From JBFEUI01 sp041547565 (GTDB taxonomy: Bacteria; Pseudomonadota; Gammaproteobacteria; Thiohalomonadales; Thiohalomonadaceae): DNA of 27,791 bases. The notes beneath the pieces were generated by a model, which saw only the letters and a list, made by a program, of their open reading frames with translations, did no database searches and was not told the DNA's origin. Location of the stretch: NCBI GenBank assembly GCA_041547565.1, contig JBFEUI010000031.1, positions 1-27,791 of the forward strand, read 5' to 3'. The translations under genes were made by a program, and so were the position numbers. Below are positions 17,101 to 24,890 of the stretch, one piece after another. Position 1 is the first letter of the stretch, and each line of letters begins with the position of its first letter.

Positions 17101-17427
17101 CTTTTCCATTGTTTTCGTGAGAGGCATGGTTGTACAGACCGTGATAGGCGGCGTGTTATATGTGGCGAGGCAGTCGATAAGTCGTGTCCCTGAGATCGAT
17201 ATTATGCGTGATTTGACGCTAGCTATGCGTGGTAAATATTTGACTTTTATCTTTATTCGGTGACACGCAATAATCACCATAATTTTATTTAATGCATCAA
17301 TAACTCAATGAATTATAAGGGGTATTCATAGGGGGGCAGGTTTTTTTTTGTGAATTGCCTATTGCCCGTATCCGGAAGATAGGCGAGAATCGCATGTTCC
17401 GTTGACTTATTTAATGTCGCAGCTGCA

Positions 17428-17456
17428 ATACTCGCGCAGTATGGCACGAACGCCAT
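17428..17456. repeat. Two adjoining small dyads upstream of tkt
   Basis: ATACT-CGCGC-AGTAT (17428-17442) is followed, with a two-base overlap, by ATGGC-ACGAAC-GCCAT (17441-17456). Both are perfect 5-base arms. They could be tandem hairpins at the 5' end of a tkt leader RNA or protein binding sites. Confidence 0.35.
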
Positions 17457-17533
17457 GCGAGGCGACATGGAACGATTGGGGGTTACGGATTTCGGGTCTT
17501 GCGTACTGGTTTGTCTGGGCCCGCAACCACGCG

Positions 17534-17548
17534 TTGAGCATTGCTCAA
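17534..17548. promoter_or_regulatory. Perfect 15-base palindrome upstream of tkt
   Basis: TTGAGCA-T-TGCTCAA is an exact inverted repeat around one base, about 160 bases before tkt. Such symmetry is typical of dimeric repressor operators. It does not fit the T-N11-A pattern expected of CbbR. The regulator is unknown. Confidence 0.4.
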
Positions 17549-17670
17549 GGGTGGTCGCTACGCCGGTGGAAAATGCGGTTTCGGTAGCGGCAGGCCCGCT
17601 CCCCCTCTAAGTGTGCTTTGTAACGAATACCCGTGCATCGTCCTCATCATGGGAGGGTGCAGTGAACGTT

Positions 17671-17686
17671 TTCAAAACTATTTGAA
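17671..17686. promoter_or_regulatory. Inverted repeat just before the tkt ribosome binding site
   Basis: TTCAAA-ACTA-TTTGAA has perfect 6-base arms with a 4-base centre and ends nine bases before AAGGAG. It may be an operator or a weak hairpin next to the ribosome binding site. Confidence 0.35.
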
Positions 17687-17706
17687 TTGCTGTTAAGGAG
17701 ATATCA

Positions 17707-19683
17707 ATGCCAAGCCGCAAAGATCTTGCAAATGCCATCCGTGCCCTGAGCATGGACGCCGTGCAAAAGGCCAACTCCGGTCATCCAGGTGCCCCCATGG
17801 GTATGGCGGATATTGCCGAGGTGCTGTGGAACGGCCACATGAAGCACAACCCGGCCAATCCTGACTGGCACGACCGTGACCGTTTTATCCTCTCCAACGG
17901 CCACGGCTCCATGCTGATCTACTCTCTGCTGCACCTGACCGGTTACGATCTGTCTATCGATGACCTGAAGAATTTCCGCCAGTTGCACTCCCGCACCCCG
18001 GGCCACCCCGAGTACGGTTATGCGCCGGGTATTGAGACCACCACCGGTCCGCTGGGACAGGGCATCACCAACGGTGTCGGCATGGCACTGGCCGAGCGCA
18101 CCATGGCCGCCCAGTTCAACCGTGACGGCCACCACATTGTCGACCACCACACATACGTGTTCCTGGGCGACGGCTGCATGATGGAGGGTGTCTCCCACGA
18201 GGCCTGCTCACTGGCCGGTACCCTGGGCCTGGGCAAGCTGATCGCCTTCTGGGATGACAACGGCATTACCATCGACGGTCACGTTGAGAACTGGTTCGGT
18301 GAGGATGTCGCCAAGCGCTTCGAGGCCTACGGCTGGCACGTTATCCGTGATGTCGATGGCCACGATGCCGAGGCTATCGACAAGGCCATCCACGATGCCA
18401 AGTCGGTCAACAACAAGCCGACCCTGGTCTGCTGCAAGACGGTTATCGGTTACGGTTCACCCAACCTGTGCGGCAGCCACGACTGCCACGGCGCCCCGCT
18501 GGGTGACGATGAGATCAAGGCCACCCGCGAGAACCTGGGCTGGAACCACGGTCCCTTCGAGATTCCCGAGGATATCTACGCCGGCTGGAACGCCAAGGAC
18601 AAGGGCGCTGCCGCCGAGTCTGACTGGAACGCCAAGTTCGAGGCCTACAAGGCCGCCCATCCGGAGCTGGCTGCCGAGTTCGAGCGCCGCATGAAGGGTG
18701 AGCTGCCGGCCAACTGGACCGAGCACGCCGACAAGTTCGTCGCCGAGGTCAATGCCAAGGCAGATGGTCCCGCCACGCGCAAGGCCTCACAGAACTCCAT
18801 CAACGGCTACGCTGAAGTACTGCCCGAGTTTCTCGGCGGTTCTGCCGACCTGACCCCCTCCAACCTGACCTCCTGGTCCGGTTCCAAGGCGATCACCAAC
18901 ACCGTGGCCGACGGTAACTACCTCTCCTACGGTGTACGCGAGTTCGGTATGTCCGCCATCATGAACGGTGTTGCCCTGCACGGCGGTTTCATTCCCTTCG
19001 GTGGCACCTTCCTGATGTTCATGGAATATGCCCGCAACGCCCTGCGTATGGCCGCGCTGATGAAGCAGCGTTCCATATTCGTCTACACCCACGACTCCAT
19101 CGGTCTGGGCGAGGACGGCCCTACCCACCAGCCGGTCGAGCAGATCGCCTCGATGCGCGTCATTCCCAACATGAGCGTATGGCGTCCCTGTGATGCGGTG
19201 GAGACTGCGGTGGCCTGGCGCTATGCTATCGAGCGCAGCGACGGTCCGACCAGCATGTGCTTCTCACGTCAGGGACTGCCCCACCAGAACCGTACTGACG
19301 AGCAGATTGCCAATATCGCCAAGGGCGGCTATGTGCTGAAGGATTGCGACGGTACGCCGGATGCGATCATTCTGGCCACCGGTTCTGAAGTGGCCCTGGC
19401 AATGGATGCCGCCGCGGCGATGTCCGGCAAGAAGGTGCGTGTTGTTTCCATGCCGTCTGTGGATGCCTTCGAGGCCCAGGACGACGCCTACCGCGCTGCG
19501 GTACTGCCCAAGGGCGTGCCCACCGTGGCCGTCGAGGCCGGTGTCACCCCGCTGTGGTACAAGTACGCCGACAAGGTGTTGGGTATCGACCGCTTCGGCG
19601 AGTCCGCCCCGGCCGGCGAGCTGTTCAAGGAGTTCGGCTTTACCGTTGAGAACGTTGTCAAGGCGGTAGAAGAAGTCCTTTAA
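17707..19683 (+). CDS. tkt: Transketolase
   Basis: At 658 aa this has the normal length for bacterial transketolase, the thiamine-diphosphate enzyme that moves two-carbon units in the Calvin-Benson cycle and the pentose phosphate pathway. H26, H66 and H100 lie in conserved TKT contexts (NSGHPGAPMG, SNGHGS, TPGHPE). The thiamine motif starts GDG at 154-156 and closes with DDNGITIDG. The catalytic Glu that activates the cofactor is E412 in VREFGM. The start is well supported by AAGGAGATATCA-ATG. Codon use is strongly biased (GGC/GGT, CTG, AAG, GAG/GAC), as expected for abundant proteins. It is first of the tkt-gap-pgk-pyk-fba series. Confidence 0.98.
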   Translation: MPSRKDLANAIRALSMDAVQKANSGHPGAPMGMADIAEVLWNGHMKHNPANPDWHDRDRFILSNGHGSMLIYSLLHLTGYDLSIDDLKNFRQLHSRTPGHPEYGYAPGIETTTGPLGQGITNGVGMALAERTMAAQFNRDGHHIVDHHTYVFLGDGCMMEGVSHEACSLAGTLGLGKLIAFWDDNGITIDGHVENWFGEDVAKRFEAYGWHVIRDVDGHDAEAIDKAIHDAKSVNNKPTLVCCKTVIGYGSPNLCGSHDCHGAPLGDDEIKATRENLGWNHGPFEIPEDIYAGWNAKDKGAAAESDWNAKFEAYKAAHPELAAEFERRMKGELPANWTEHADKFVAEVNAKADGPATRKASQNSINGYAEVLPEFLGGSADLTPSNLTSWSGSKAITNTVADGNYLSYGVREFGMSAIMNGVALHGGFIPFGGTFLMFMEYARNALRMAALMKQRSIFVYTHDSIGLGEDGPTHQPVEQIASMRVIPNMSVWRPCDAVETAVAWRYAIERSDGPTSMCFSRQGLPHQNRTDEQIANIAKGGYVLKDCDGTPDAIILATGSEVALAMDAAAAMSGKKVRVVSMPSVDAFEAQDDAYRAAVLPKGVPTVAVEAGVTPLWYKYADKVLGIDRFGESAPAGELFKEFGFTVENVVKAVEEVL

Positions 19684-19696
19684 TCAACTGTATTTT

Positions 19697-19720
19697 GGAG
19701 CGGCCCTCCGGGGCCTCTCC
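19697..19720 (+). other. Stable intercistronic hairpin tkt-gap
   Basis: GGAG-C-GGCCC (19697-19706) pairs with GGGCC-T-CTCC (19711-19720): nine base pairs with one mismatch around a TCCG tetraloop. No T-run follows, so it looks like an mRNA-processing or 3'-end-protecting hairpin rather than an intrinsic terminator. Confidence 0.6.
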
Positions 19721-19758
19721 GTGAATGATTTAACTGTTCAAACTTAGGGAGATAACCC

Positions 19759-20763
19759 ATGACTATCAAAGTCGGTATTAATGGTTTTGGCCGCATCGGC
19801 CGCATGGCTTTCCGTGCTATCGCTCGCGATTTCCCCGGTATCGAAGTTGTTGCTATCAACGACCTGCTCGACGCCGATTACCTCGCCTACATGCTGAAGT
19901 ACGACTCCGTACACGGTCGTTTTGGCGGTGAAGTTGCCGCCGGTGGTTCCGGCATGATCGTAGACGGTAAGGAGATCCGCCTGACTGCCGAGACCGATCC
20001 GGCCAACCTGGCCTGGAGCGATGTCGGTGTTGATATCGTTCTCGAGTGCACCGGCTTCTTCCTCACCGAGGAAGGCTGCCAGAAGCACATCGCTGCCGGC
20101 GCCAAGAAGGTGGTAATGTCCGCGCCTTCCAAGGACGGTACCCCGATGTTCGTATACGGCGTTAACCACGAAACTTACGCCGGTCAGGCCATCATCTCTG
20201 CCGCTTCCTGCACCACCAACTGCCTGGCGCCTGTTGCCAAGGTTCTGAACGACAAGTGGGGCATCAAGCGTGGTCTGATGACTACCGTTCACGCTGCAAC
20301 CGCTACCCAGAAGACTGTTGACGGTCCTTCCAAGAAAGACTGGCGCGGTGGCCGCGGTATCCTGGAGAACATCATTCCTTCCTCCACCGGTGCTGCAAAA
20401 GCCGTTGGTGTGGTTCTGCCCGAGCTGAACGGCAAGCTGACCGGCATGGCCTTCCGTGTACCGACTTCTGACGTATCCGTGGTTGACCTGACCGTCGAGC
20501 TGAACAACGAAGCGTCTTATGACGATATCTGTGCGGCGATGAAAGAGGCTTCCGAGAACGGCGACATCAGCAAGACTCTGGGTTACACCGATGAGAAGGT
20601 TGTCTCCACCGACTTCCGTGGCGTTGGCTTCTCCTCCATCTTCGATGCCGAGGCCGGTATCGCTCTGGACGGCACCTTCGTCAAGGTCGTTTCCTGGTAC
20701 GACAACGAGTACGGCTACACTGCGAACATGCTGCGCTTTGTTGAGCACGTTGCCGCAAATTAA
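19759..20763 (+). CDS. gap: Glyceraldehyde-3-phosphate dehydrogenase, type I
   Basis: A 334 aa enzyme that interconverts glyceraldehyde-3-phosphate and 1,3-bisphosphoglycerate. The N-terminal Rossmann loop is INGFGRIGR (7-15). D35 in AINDLLD is the residue that usually selects NAD over NADP. The catalytic C151 lies in SCTTNC and the partner H178 in TTVHAATATQ. It closely resembles E. coli GapA in wording (YMLKYDSVHGRF). As the only gap gene here, it would serve the reductive direction of the Calvin-Benson cycle, with NADH inferred as reductant. AGGGAG at about 19747-19752 supports the start. Confidence 0.98.
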   Translation: MTIKVGINGFGRIGRMAFRAIARDFPGIEVVAINDLLDADYLAYMLKYDSVHGRFGGEVAAGGSGMIVDGKEIRLTAETDPANLAWSDVGVDIVLECTGFFLTEEGCQKHIAAGAKKVVMSAPSKDGTPMFVYGVNHETYAGQAIISAASCTTNCLAPVAKVLNDKWGIKRGLMTTVHAATATQKTVDGPSKKDWRGGRGILENIIPSSTGAAKAVGVVLPELNGKLTGMAFRVPTSDVSVVDLTVELNNEASYDDICAAMKEASENGDISKTLGYTDEKVVSTDFRGVGFSSIFDAEAGIALDGTFVKVVSWYDNEYGYTANMLRFVEHVAAN

Positions 20764-20780
20764 TCCAGCTTTGGATGTTT

Positions 20781-20867
20781 AACGCCAAGGTCGCAGAGAC
20801 GCAGAGGACGCAGAGGGTTTTTTCATAAATTCCTTCGCGTTCTTTGCGCCTTTGCGGTCTCCGCGTT
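20781..20867. repeat. Imperfect inverted repeat of 9-base units between gap and pgk
   Basis: The left arm (20781-20817) is built of GCAGAG-containing 9-base steps (TCGCAGAGA, CGCAGAGGA, CGCAGAGGG). The right arm (about 20832-20867) is its near reverse complement (GCGTTCTTTGCGCC..., ending GCGTT). The arms are joined by a short T-rich loop. Elements with the same CGCAGAG/CTTTGCG wording are, to my knowledge, scattered in intergenic regions of many proteobacterial genomes. Here it adds a long hairpin to the gap-pgk message. No gene is encoded in it. Confidence 0.75.
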
Positions 20868-20886
20868 TTCTACGCAAATTAGAGTC

Positions 20887-20921
20887 TTTTGCTAAGCGTG
20901 AGGTTTAGCAAAATTCTTTTT
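20887..20921 (+). terminator. Terminator-like hairpin before pgk
   Basis: TTTTGCTAA (20887-20895) and TTAGCAAAA (20905-20913) form a perfect 9-base-pair stem with a 9-base loop, followed by TTCTTTTT (20914-20921). The stem is AT-rich, so termination may be partial, setting gap above pgk or ending the gap message. The pgk ribosome binding site (AGGTGGAG) follows about ten bases later, so a separate pgk promoter would have to overlap this region. Confidence 0.55.
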
Positions 20922-20945
20922 GAATAATTTAGGTGGAGTGAAAAA

Positions 20946-22124
20946 ATGTCTTTCATCAAGTTGACCGATCTCGATCTTGCCGGCAAGCGCGTACTGATCC
21001 GCGCCGACCTCAACGTACCCGTCAAGGACGGCAAGGTAACCTCCGATGCCCGTATCACCGCCTCCATGCCGACCATCGAGCACTGCATGAAGGCCGGCGC
21101 CAAGGTCATGGTGATGTCGCACCGCGGCCGTCCCGAAGAGGGCAAGGCGGACGAGGAGAACTCCATGGCCCCTATCGCTGCCGACATGAGCGCGAAGCTG
21201 GGCAAGGAAGTGCGCCTGATCAAGGATTACCTCGATGGCGGTTTCGACGTGGCCGAGGGTGAGGTGGTACTGCTGGAGAACGTGCGCTTCAACGCCGGTG
21301 AGAAGAAGGACAACGAGGAGTTGGCCAAGAAATACGCCGCGCTGTGCGATGTGTTCGTGATGGACGCCTTCGGTACCGCGCACCGTGCCCAGGCCTCCAC
21401 TCATGGTGCCGGCAAGTTTGCCCCCACCGCCTGTGCCGGTCTGCTGCTGGCCGATGAACTGGACAACCTGGCCAAGGCCCTGGCCAACCCGGCCCGTCCC
21501 ATGGTCGCTATTGTCGGCGGCTCCAAGGTCTCTACCAAGCTGACCGTGCTCGAGGCGCTGTCCGAGAAGGTGGACCAGCTGGTGGTCGGTGGCGGTATCG
21601 CCAACACCTTCCTCAAGGCGATGGGTAACAATGTGGGCAAGTCGCTGTGCGAGGACGACCTGGTCGACACCGCCAAGGCACTGGTCGAGAAGATGAAGGC
21701 GCGCGGTGCCAACATTCCGATCGCGGTCGACGTGGTGTGCGGCAAGGAATTCAGCGAGACTGCCGAAGCCACCCTGAAGAACGCCGACGAAGTGGCGGAC
21801 GATGACATGATCTTCGACATCGGCCCCAAGTCGGCGCAGGAGCTGGCCGACATCATCGCCAAGGCCGGCACCATCGTCTGGAACGGTCCGGTCGGCGTAT
21901 TCGAGTTTGACCAGTTCGGCGAGGGTACCAAGACCGTCTCCATGGCCATTGCCAATGCCGACGGCTTCAGTCTGGCAGGCGGCGGTGACACCATCGCCGC
22001 AATCCAGAAGTACGACATTTACGACAAGGTCTCCTACATCTCCACCGCCGGCGGTGCCTTCCTCGAGTACCTGGAAGGCAAGACCCTGCCGGCTGTGGCT
22101 ATGCTGGAAGAGCGTGCAAAATAA
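20946..22124 (+). CDS. pgk: Phosphoglycerate kinase
   Basis: A 392 aa monomeric enzyme that phosphorylates 3-phosphoglycerate, the RuBisCO product, in the Calvin-Benson direction. The substrate site shows D21-L-N23 in RADLNVPVKDG, R36, and HRGRP at 59-63. The C-terminal nucleotide domain carries VGGSKVSTK, the GPVGVFEF segment and the final GGGDT loop. The length is within the usual 385-400 range. The start is an ATG eight bases after GGTGGAG. It is separated from gap by 182 bases holding the repeat and the terminator-like hairpin, and from pyk by 79 bases. Codon use is strongly biased as in tkt. Confidence 0.98.
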   Translation: MSFIKLTDLDLAGKRVLIRADLNVPVKDGKVTSDARITASMPTIEHCMKAGAKVMVMSHRGRPEEGKADEENSMAPIAADMSAKLGKEVRLIKDYLDGGFDVAEGEVVLLENVRFNAGEKKDNEELAKKYAALCDVFVMDAFGTAHRAQASTHGAGKFAPTACAGLLLADELDNLAKALANPARPMVAIVGGSKVSTKLTVLEALSEKVDQLVVGGGIANTFLKAMGNNVGKSLCEDDLVDTAKALVEKMKARGANIPIAVDVVCGKEFSETAEATLKNADEVADDDMIFDIGPKSAQELADIIAKAGTIVWNGPVGVFEFDQFGEGTKTVSMAIANADGFSLAGGGDTIAAIQKYDIYDKVSYISTAGGAFLEYLEGKTLPAVAMLEERAK

Positions 22125-22142
22125 GAGTGTTTCGGGAACAGG

Positions 22143-22172
22143 ATTGCCGGCCCGCTGAGGTGGTCCGGTAAT
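22143..22172 (+). other. Intercistronic hairpin pgk-pyk
   Basis: ATTGCCGG (22143-22150) pairs with CCGGTAAT (22165-22172) over eight positions with one G-U pair and a 14-base loop. No T-run follows. Confidence 0.4.
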
Positions 22173-22203
22173 CGCCGCAACATCAATCTCGAAACTGGAA
22201 ATT

Positions 22204-23637
22204 ATGCAAAGACGCACAAAAATCGTTGCTACACTGGGTCCGGCAACCGATGACCCGAAGATGCTGGACAAGGTGATCGAGGCGGGTGTCGATGTCATCC
22301 GCATCAACTTTTCCCATGGTTCCCCGGAAGAGCATATGGAGCGTGCCGAGCGGGTGAGGAATCGCTGCCGCGCCCACGGGCGCCAGGTCGGGGTGCTGTG
22401 TGACCTGCAGGGCCCGAAAATCCGCATTGACCGTTTCAAGGAAGGCAAGGTCGTTCTTGAAGAGGGTGCCAATTTCATCCTCGATGCCGCCTGCGATCCC
22501 AAAGGGGGAACAGCCGAGCGGGTGGGAATCGCCTACAAGCAACTGCCGGATGACGTCAAGCGTGGTGACACCCTGTTGCTCGACGACGGCCGCCTGGTGT
22601 TGTGGGTGGACGAGGTGCACGGAAAAGAGGTGCGCTGCCGGGTCGTGGTCGGCGGCGAGCTGTCCGACCGCAAGGGCATCAACCGCCAGGGTGGCGGACT
22701 GTCTGCACAGGCCCTGACCGACAAGGACAAGGAAGACATCAAGCTGGCCGCGAAGATGGAGGCCGACTACCTGGCACTCTCCTTCCCGCGCAGTGCCGAG
22801 GATGTCAACGAGACACGTGAACTCTTCCGCGCCGCGGGCGGCAAGGGCGGCATCATTTCCAAGATCGAACGTGCCGAGGCGCTGGATGCGGTAGAAGAGA
22901 TCATCGCCGCATCCGATGCCATCATGATTGCCCGTGGCGACCTGGGTGTGGAGATTGGCGATGCGGCGCTGCCACCGGTGCAAAAACGCCTGATCCATAC
23001 CGCCCGTGAGATGAACAAGGTGGTGATCACCGCGACCCAGATGATGGAGTCGATGATCGAGAACCAGATCCCCACCCGCGCCGAGGTGTTCGACGTGGCC
23101 AATGCCGTGCTCGACGGTACCGATGCGGTCATGCTCTCCGCCGAGACGGCCGCTGGCAAGTATCCGGACAAGGCTGTGGGGGCGATGGACCGTATTTGCC
23201 TCGAGGCGGAAAAGCAGCGTGAGGCGACGGTCTCGGAACACCGTATTCATACCGAGTTTACCCACATCGACGAGGCCATTGCGATGGCGACAATGTACAG
23301 CGCCAACCACCTGAAGGTGAAGGCGATTGCCGCATTGACCGAGTCTGGCTCCACCCCTTTGTGGATGTCGCGCATCAGCTCCGGTATCCCCATCTACGCG
23401 ATGACCCGGCATGTGGAGACACGCCGCAAAGTCACACTTTTCCGGGGTGTTTATCCGGTGAGTTTTGATGTAACCTCGACCGACCATGCCGAGGTGAATC
23501 GCGAGGCGATCGACGAGCTGCTGCGCCGCGGCGCTGTACGCGATGGCGATCTGGTGATTATCACCAAGGGCGATCTGGCCGGCGAGATGGGTGGCACCAA
23601 TGCTATGAAGATCGTCAAGGTCGGCGAACTGATTTGA
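22204..23637 (+). CDS. pyk: Pyruvate kinase
   Basis: A 477 aa enzyme that converts phosphoenolpyruvate and ADP to pyruvate and ATP. The N-terminal RRTKIVATLGPA, substrate residues R33, N35 and S37 in RINFSHGS, K220 and E222 in SKIERAEA, and D246 in ARGDLGVE mark the active site. The family signature around MMESMIENQIPTRAEV is intact. It has the expected A, B and C domains. Though not a Calvin-Benson enzyme, it sits between pgk and fba in the same direction, an arrangement I associate with several sulfur-oxidising gammaproteobacteria. It would send fixed carbon toward acetyl-CoA. The ribosome binding site is weak (GGAAATT). Confidence 0.97.
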   Translation: MQRRTKIVATLGPATDDPKMLDKVIEAGVDVIRINFSHGSPEEHMERAERVRNRCRAHGRQVGVLCDLQGPKIRIDRFKEGKVVLEEGANFILDAACDPKGGTAERVGIAYKQLPDDVKRGDTLLLDDGRLVLWVDEVHGKEVRCRVVVGGELSDRKGINRQGGGLSAQALTDKDKEDIKLAAKMEADYLALSFPRSAEDVNETRELFRAAGGKGGIISKIERAEALDAVEEIIAASDAIMIARGDLGVEIGDAALPPVQKRLIHTAREMNKVVITATQMMESMIENQIPTRAEVFDVANAVLDGTDAVMLSAETAAGKYPDKAVGAMDRICLEAEKQREATVSEHRIHTEFTHIDEAIAMATMYSANHLKVKAIAALTESGSTPLWMSRISSGIPIYAMTRHVETRRKVTLFRGVYPVSFDVTSTDHAEVNREAIDELLRRGAVRDGDLVIITKGDLAGEMGGTNAMKIVKVGELI

Positions 23638-23656
23638 CAGGTTTATCACCCGAACG

Positions 23657-23688
23657 CGCAGAATGAATGGAAAGCCTGGTGTTCTGCG
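23657..23688 (+). other. Intercistronic hairpin pyk-fba
   Basis: CGCAGAA (23657-23663) and TTCTGCG (23682-23688) form a perfect 7-base-pair stem with an 18-base loop in the 97-base spacer. No T-run follows directly. The fba ribosome binding site AAGGAG lies about 35 bases further. Confidence 0.4.
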
Positions 23689-23734
23689 AAGGTGAGAAGA
23701 TTTCATTTGCTTTTAACACTTTAAGGAGTTTGAA

Positions 23735-24799
23735 ATGGCCCTAGTATCCATGCGTCAACTTCTGGACCATGCCGCCGAGAACGGTTATGGCCTGCCCGCA
23801 TTCAACGTCAACAACATGGAGCAGGTGCATGCCATCATGCAGGCTGCCGATGCCGTGGACAGCCCGGTCATCCTGCAGGGTTCTGCCGGTGCCCGCTCCT
23901 ATGCCGGCGAGCCCTTCCTGCGCCACCTAATCGAGGCCGCGGTCGAGATGTACCCGCACATCCCCGTTGTCATGCACCAGGACCACGGTGCCTCTCCGGC
24001 CATCTGCGCCCGCTCCATCCAGTCCGGTTTCTCATCGGTCATGATGGACGGTTCACTGATGGAAGACGGCAAGACACCGTCCTCTTTCGAGTACAACGTT
24101 GATGTGACCAAGACCGTCGTCGACATGGCCCACGCCTGCGGCGTATCCGTTGAGGGTGAGCTGGGCTGCCTGGGTTCGCTCGAGACCGGTATGATGGGTG
24201 AGGAAGACGGCCACGGCGCGGAAGGCAAGCTGGACATGGACATGCTGCTGACCGACCCGAACGAAGCCGCTGACTTCGTCAAGAAGACAGGCGTTGACGC
24301 CCTGGCTATCGCTATCGGTACTTCTCACGGCGCCTACAAGTTCACCCAGGAGCCCACCGGAAAGATCCTGCGTATCGACCGCGTGAAAGAGATCCACGAT
24401 CGCATCCCCAGCGTTCACCTGGTTATGCACGGTTCCTCTTCCGTTCCGCAGGACTGGCTGAAGATCATCAACGACTACGGTGGTGACATGGGTCAGACCT
24501 ACGGCGTGCCGGTTGACGAGATCGTCGAGGGTATCAAGTCTGGTGTGCGCAAGGTCAACATCGACACCGACCTGCGTATGGCCTCTACCGGCTCCGTGCG
24601 TCGTCACCTGCACGACAACCCCAGCAACTTCGACCCGCGCAAGTTCCTGAAGGAAGCGACCAAGGCGATGAGCGATATCTGCAAGAACCGCTACGAAGCA
24701 TTCGGTTCCGCCGGCCAGGCCTCCAAGATCAAGCCGATCTCCCTGGAGACCATGTTTGCCCAGTACGAAGCCGGCGAGCTGGACCCGAAGGTCAACTAA
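23735..24799 (+). CDS. fba: Fructose-bisphosphate aldolase, class II (Calvin cycle type)
   Basis: A 354 aa zinc-dependent aldolase that condenses triose phosphates to fructose-1,6-bisphosphate; in autotrophs the same family also makes sedoheptulose-1,7-bisphosphate. The catalytic D83 and zinc ligand H84 lie in MHQDHGAS, and further zinc ligands H198 (GTSHGAYK) and H232 (VMHGSSS) are in place. NIDTDLRMA marks the C-terminal phosphate site. The form resembles the CbbA/Fba enzymes of autotrophic proteobacteria. A strong ribosome binding site (TTTAAGGAGTTTGAA) and highly biased codons indicate high expression. It closes the carbon cluster and is followed at once by an intrinsic terminator. Confidence 0.98.
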   Translation: MALVSMRQLLDHAAENGYGLPAFNVNNMEQVHAIMQAADAVDSPVILQGSAGARSYAGEPFLRHLIEAAVEMYPHIPVVMHQDHGASPAICARSIQSGFSSVMMDGSLMEDGKTPSSFEYNVDVTKTVVDMAHACGVSVEGELGCLGSLETGMMGEEDGHGAEGKLDMDMLLTDPNEAADFVKKTGVDALAIAIGTSHGAYKFTQEPTGKILRIDRVKEIHDRIPSVHLVMHGSSSVPQDWLKIINDYGGDMGQTYGVPVDEIVEGIKSGVRKVNIDTDLRMASTGSVRRHLHDNPSNFDPRKFLKEATKAMSDICKNRYEAFGSAGQASKIKPISLETMFAQYEAGELDPKVN

Positions 24800-24821
24800 G
24801 CCCGCTTTGATGGGTTAAGAA

Positions 24822-24845
24822 GGGGCGGTCTTCCGCCCCTTTTTT
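24822..24845 (+). terminator. Intrinsic terminator after fba
   Basis: GGGGCGG (24822-24828), a TCTT loop and CCGCCCC (24833-24839) form a perfect 7-base-pair GC stem followed by six T (24840-24845). It lies 22 bases after the fba stop and ends the tkt-to-fba transcription unit. Confidence 0.93.
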
Positions 24846-24890
24846 ATTGGGAAACCATAGCAGCAGAACCGAGCACGCCGGATACGCAAA

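Larger units (their letters stand above)
17101..17706. other. Long intergenic region between metK and tkt
   Basis: Together with the metK leader this makes about 0.7 kb without a supported gene. The part from about 17200 to 17320 is AT-rich and probably holds divergent promoters. ATGAAT (17308-17313) and ATTCAT (17324-17329) form a dyad followed by a G-run and nine T (17341-17349). From 17400 there are several more dyads listed separately. A TTGACT at 17402-17407 could be a -35 element, but its -10 partner is poor. The only open frame, 17402-17587, reads like chance. The tkt ribosome binding site AAGGAG lies at about 17695-17700. Confidence 0.5.

Noticed and set aside
17402..17587. A 61-codon plus-strand frame in the metK-tkt gap.
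   Set aside because: It has no ribosome binding site, and its composition (many W, R and S) reads like chance translation over the dyad region.
20781..20867. A CRISPR array, because of the regular short repeats.
   Set aside because: The units are 9 bases with no spacers and form one inverted repeat, unlike CRISPR repeats separated by unique spacers.
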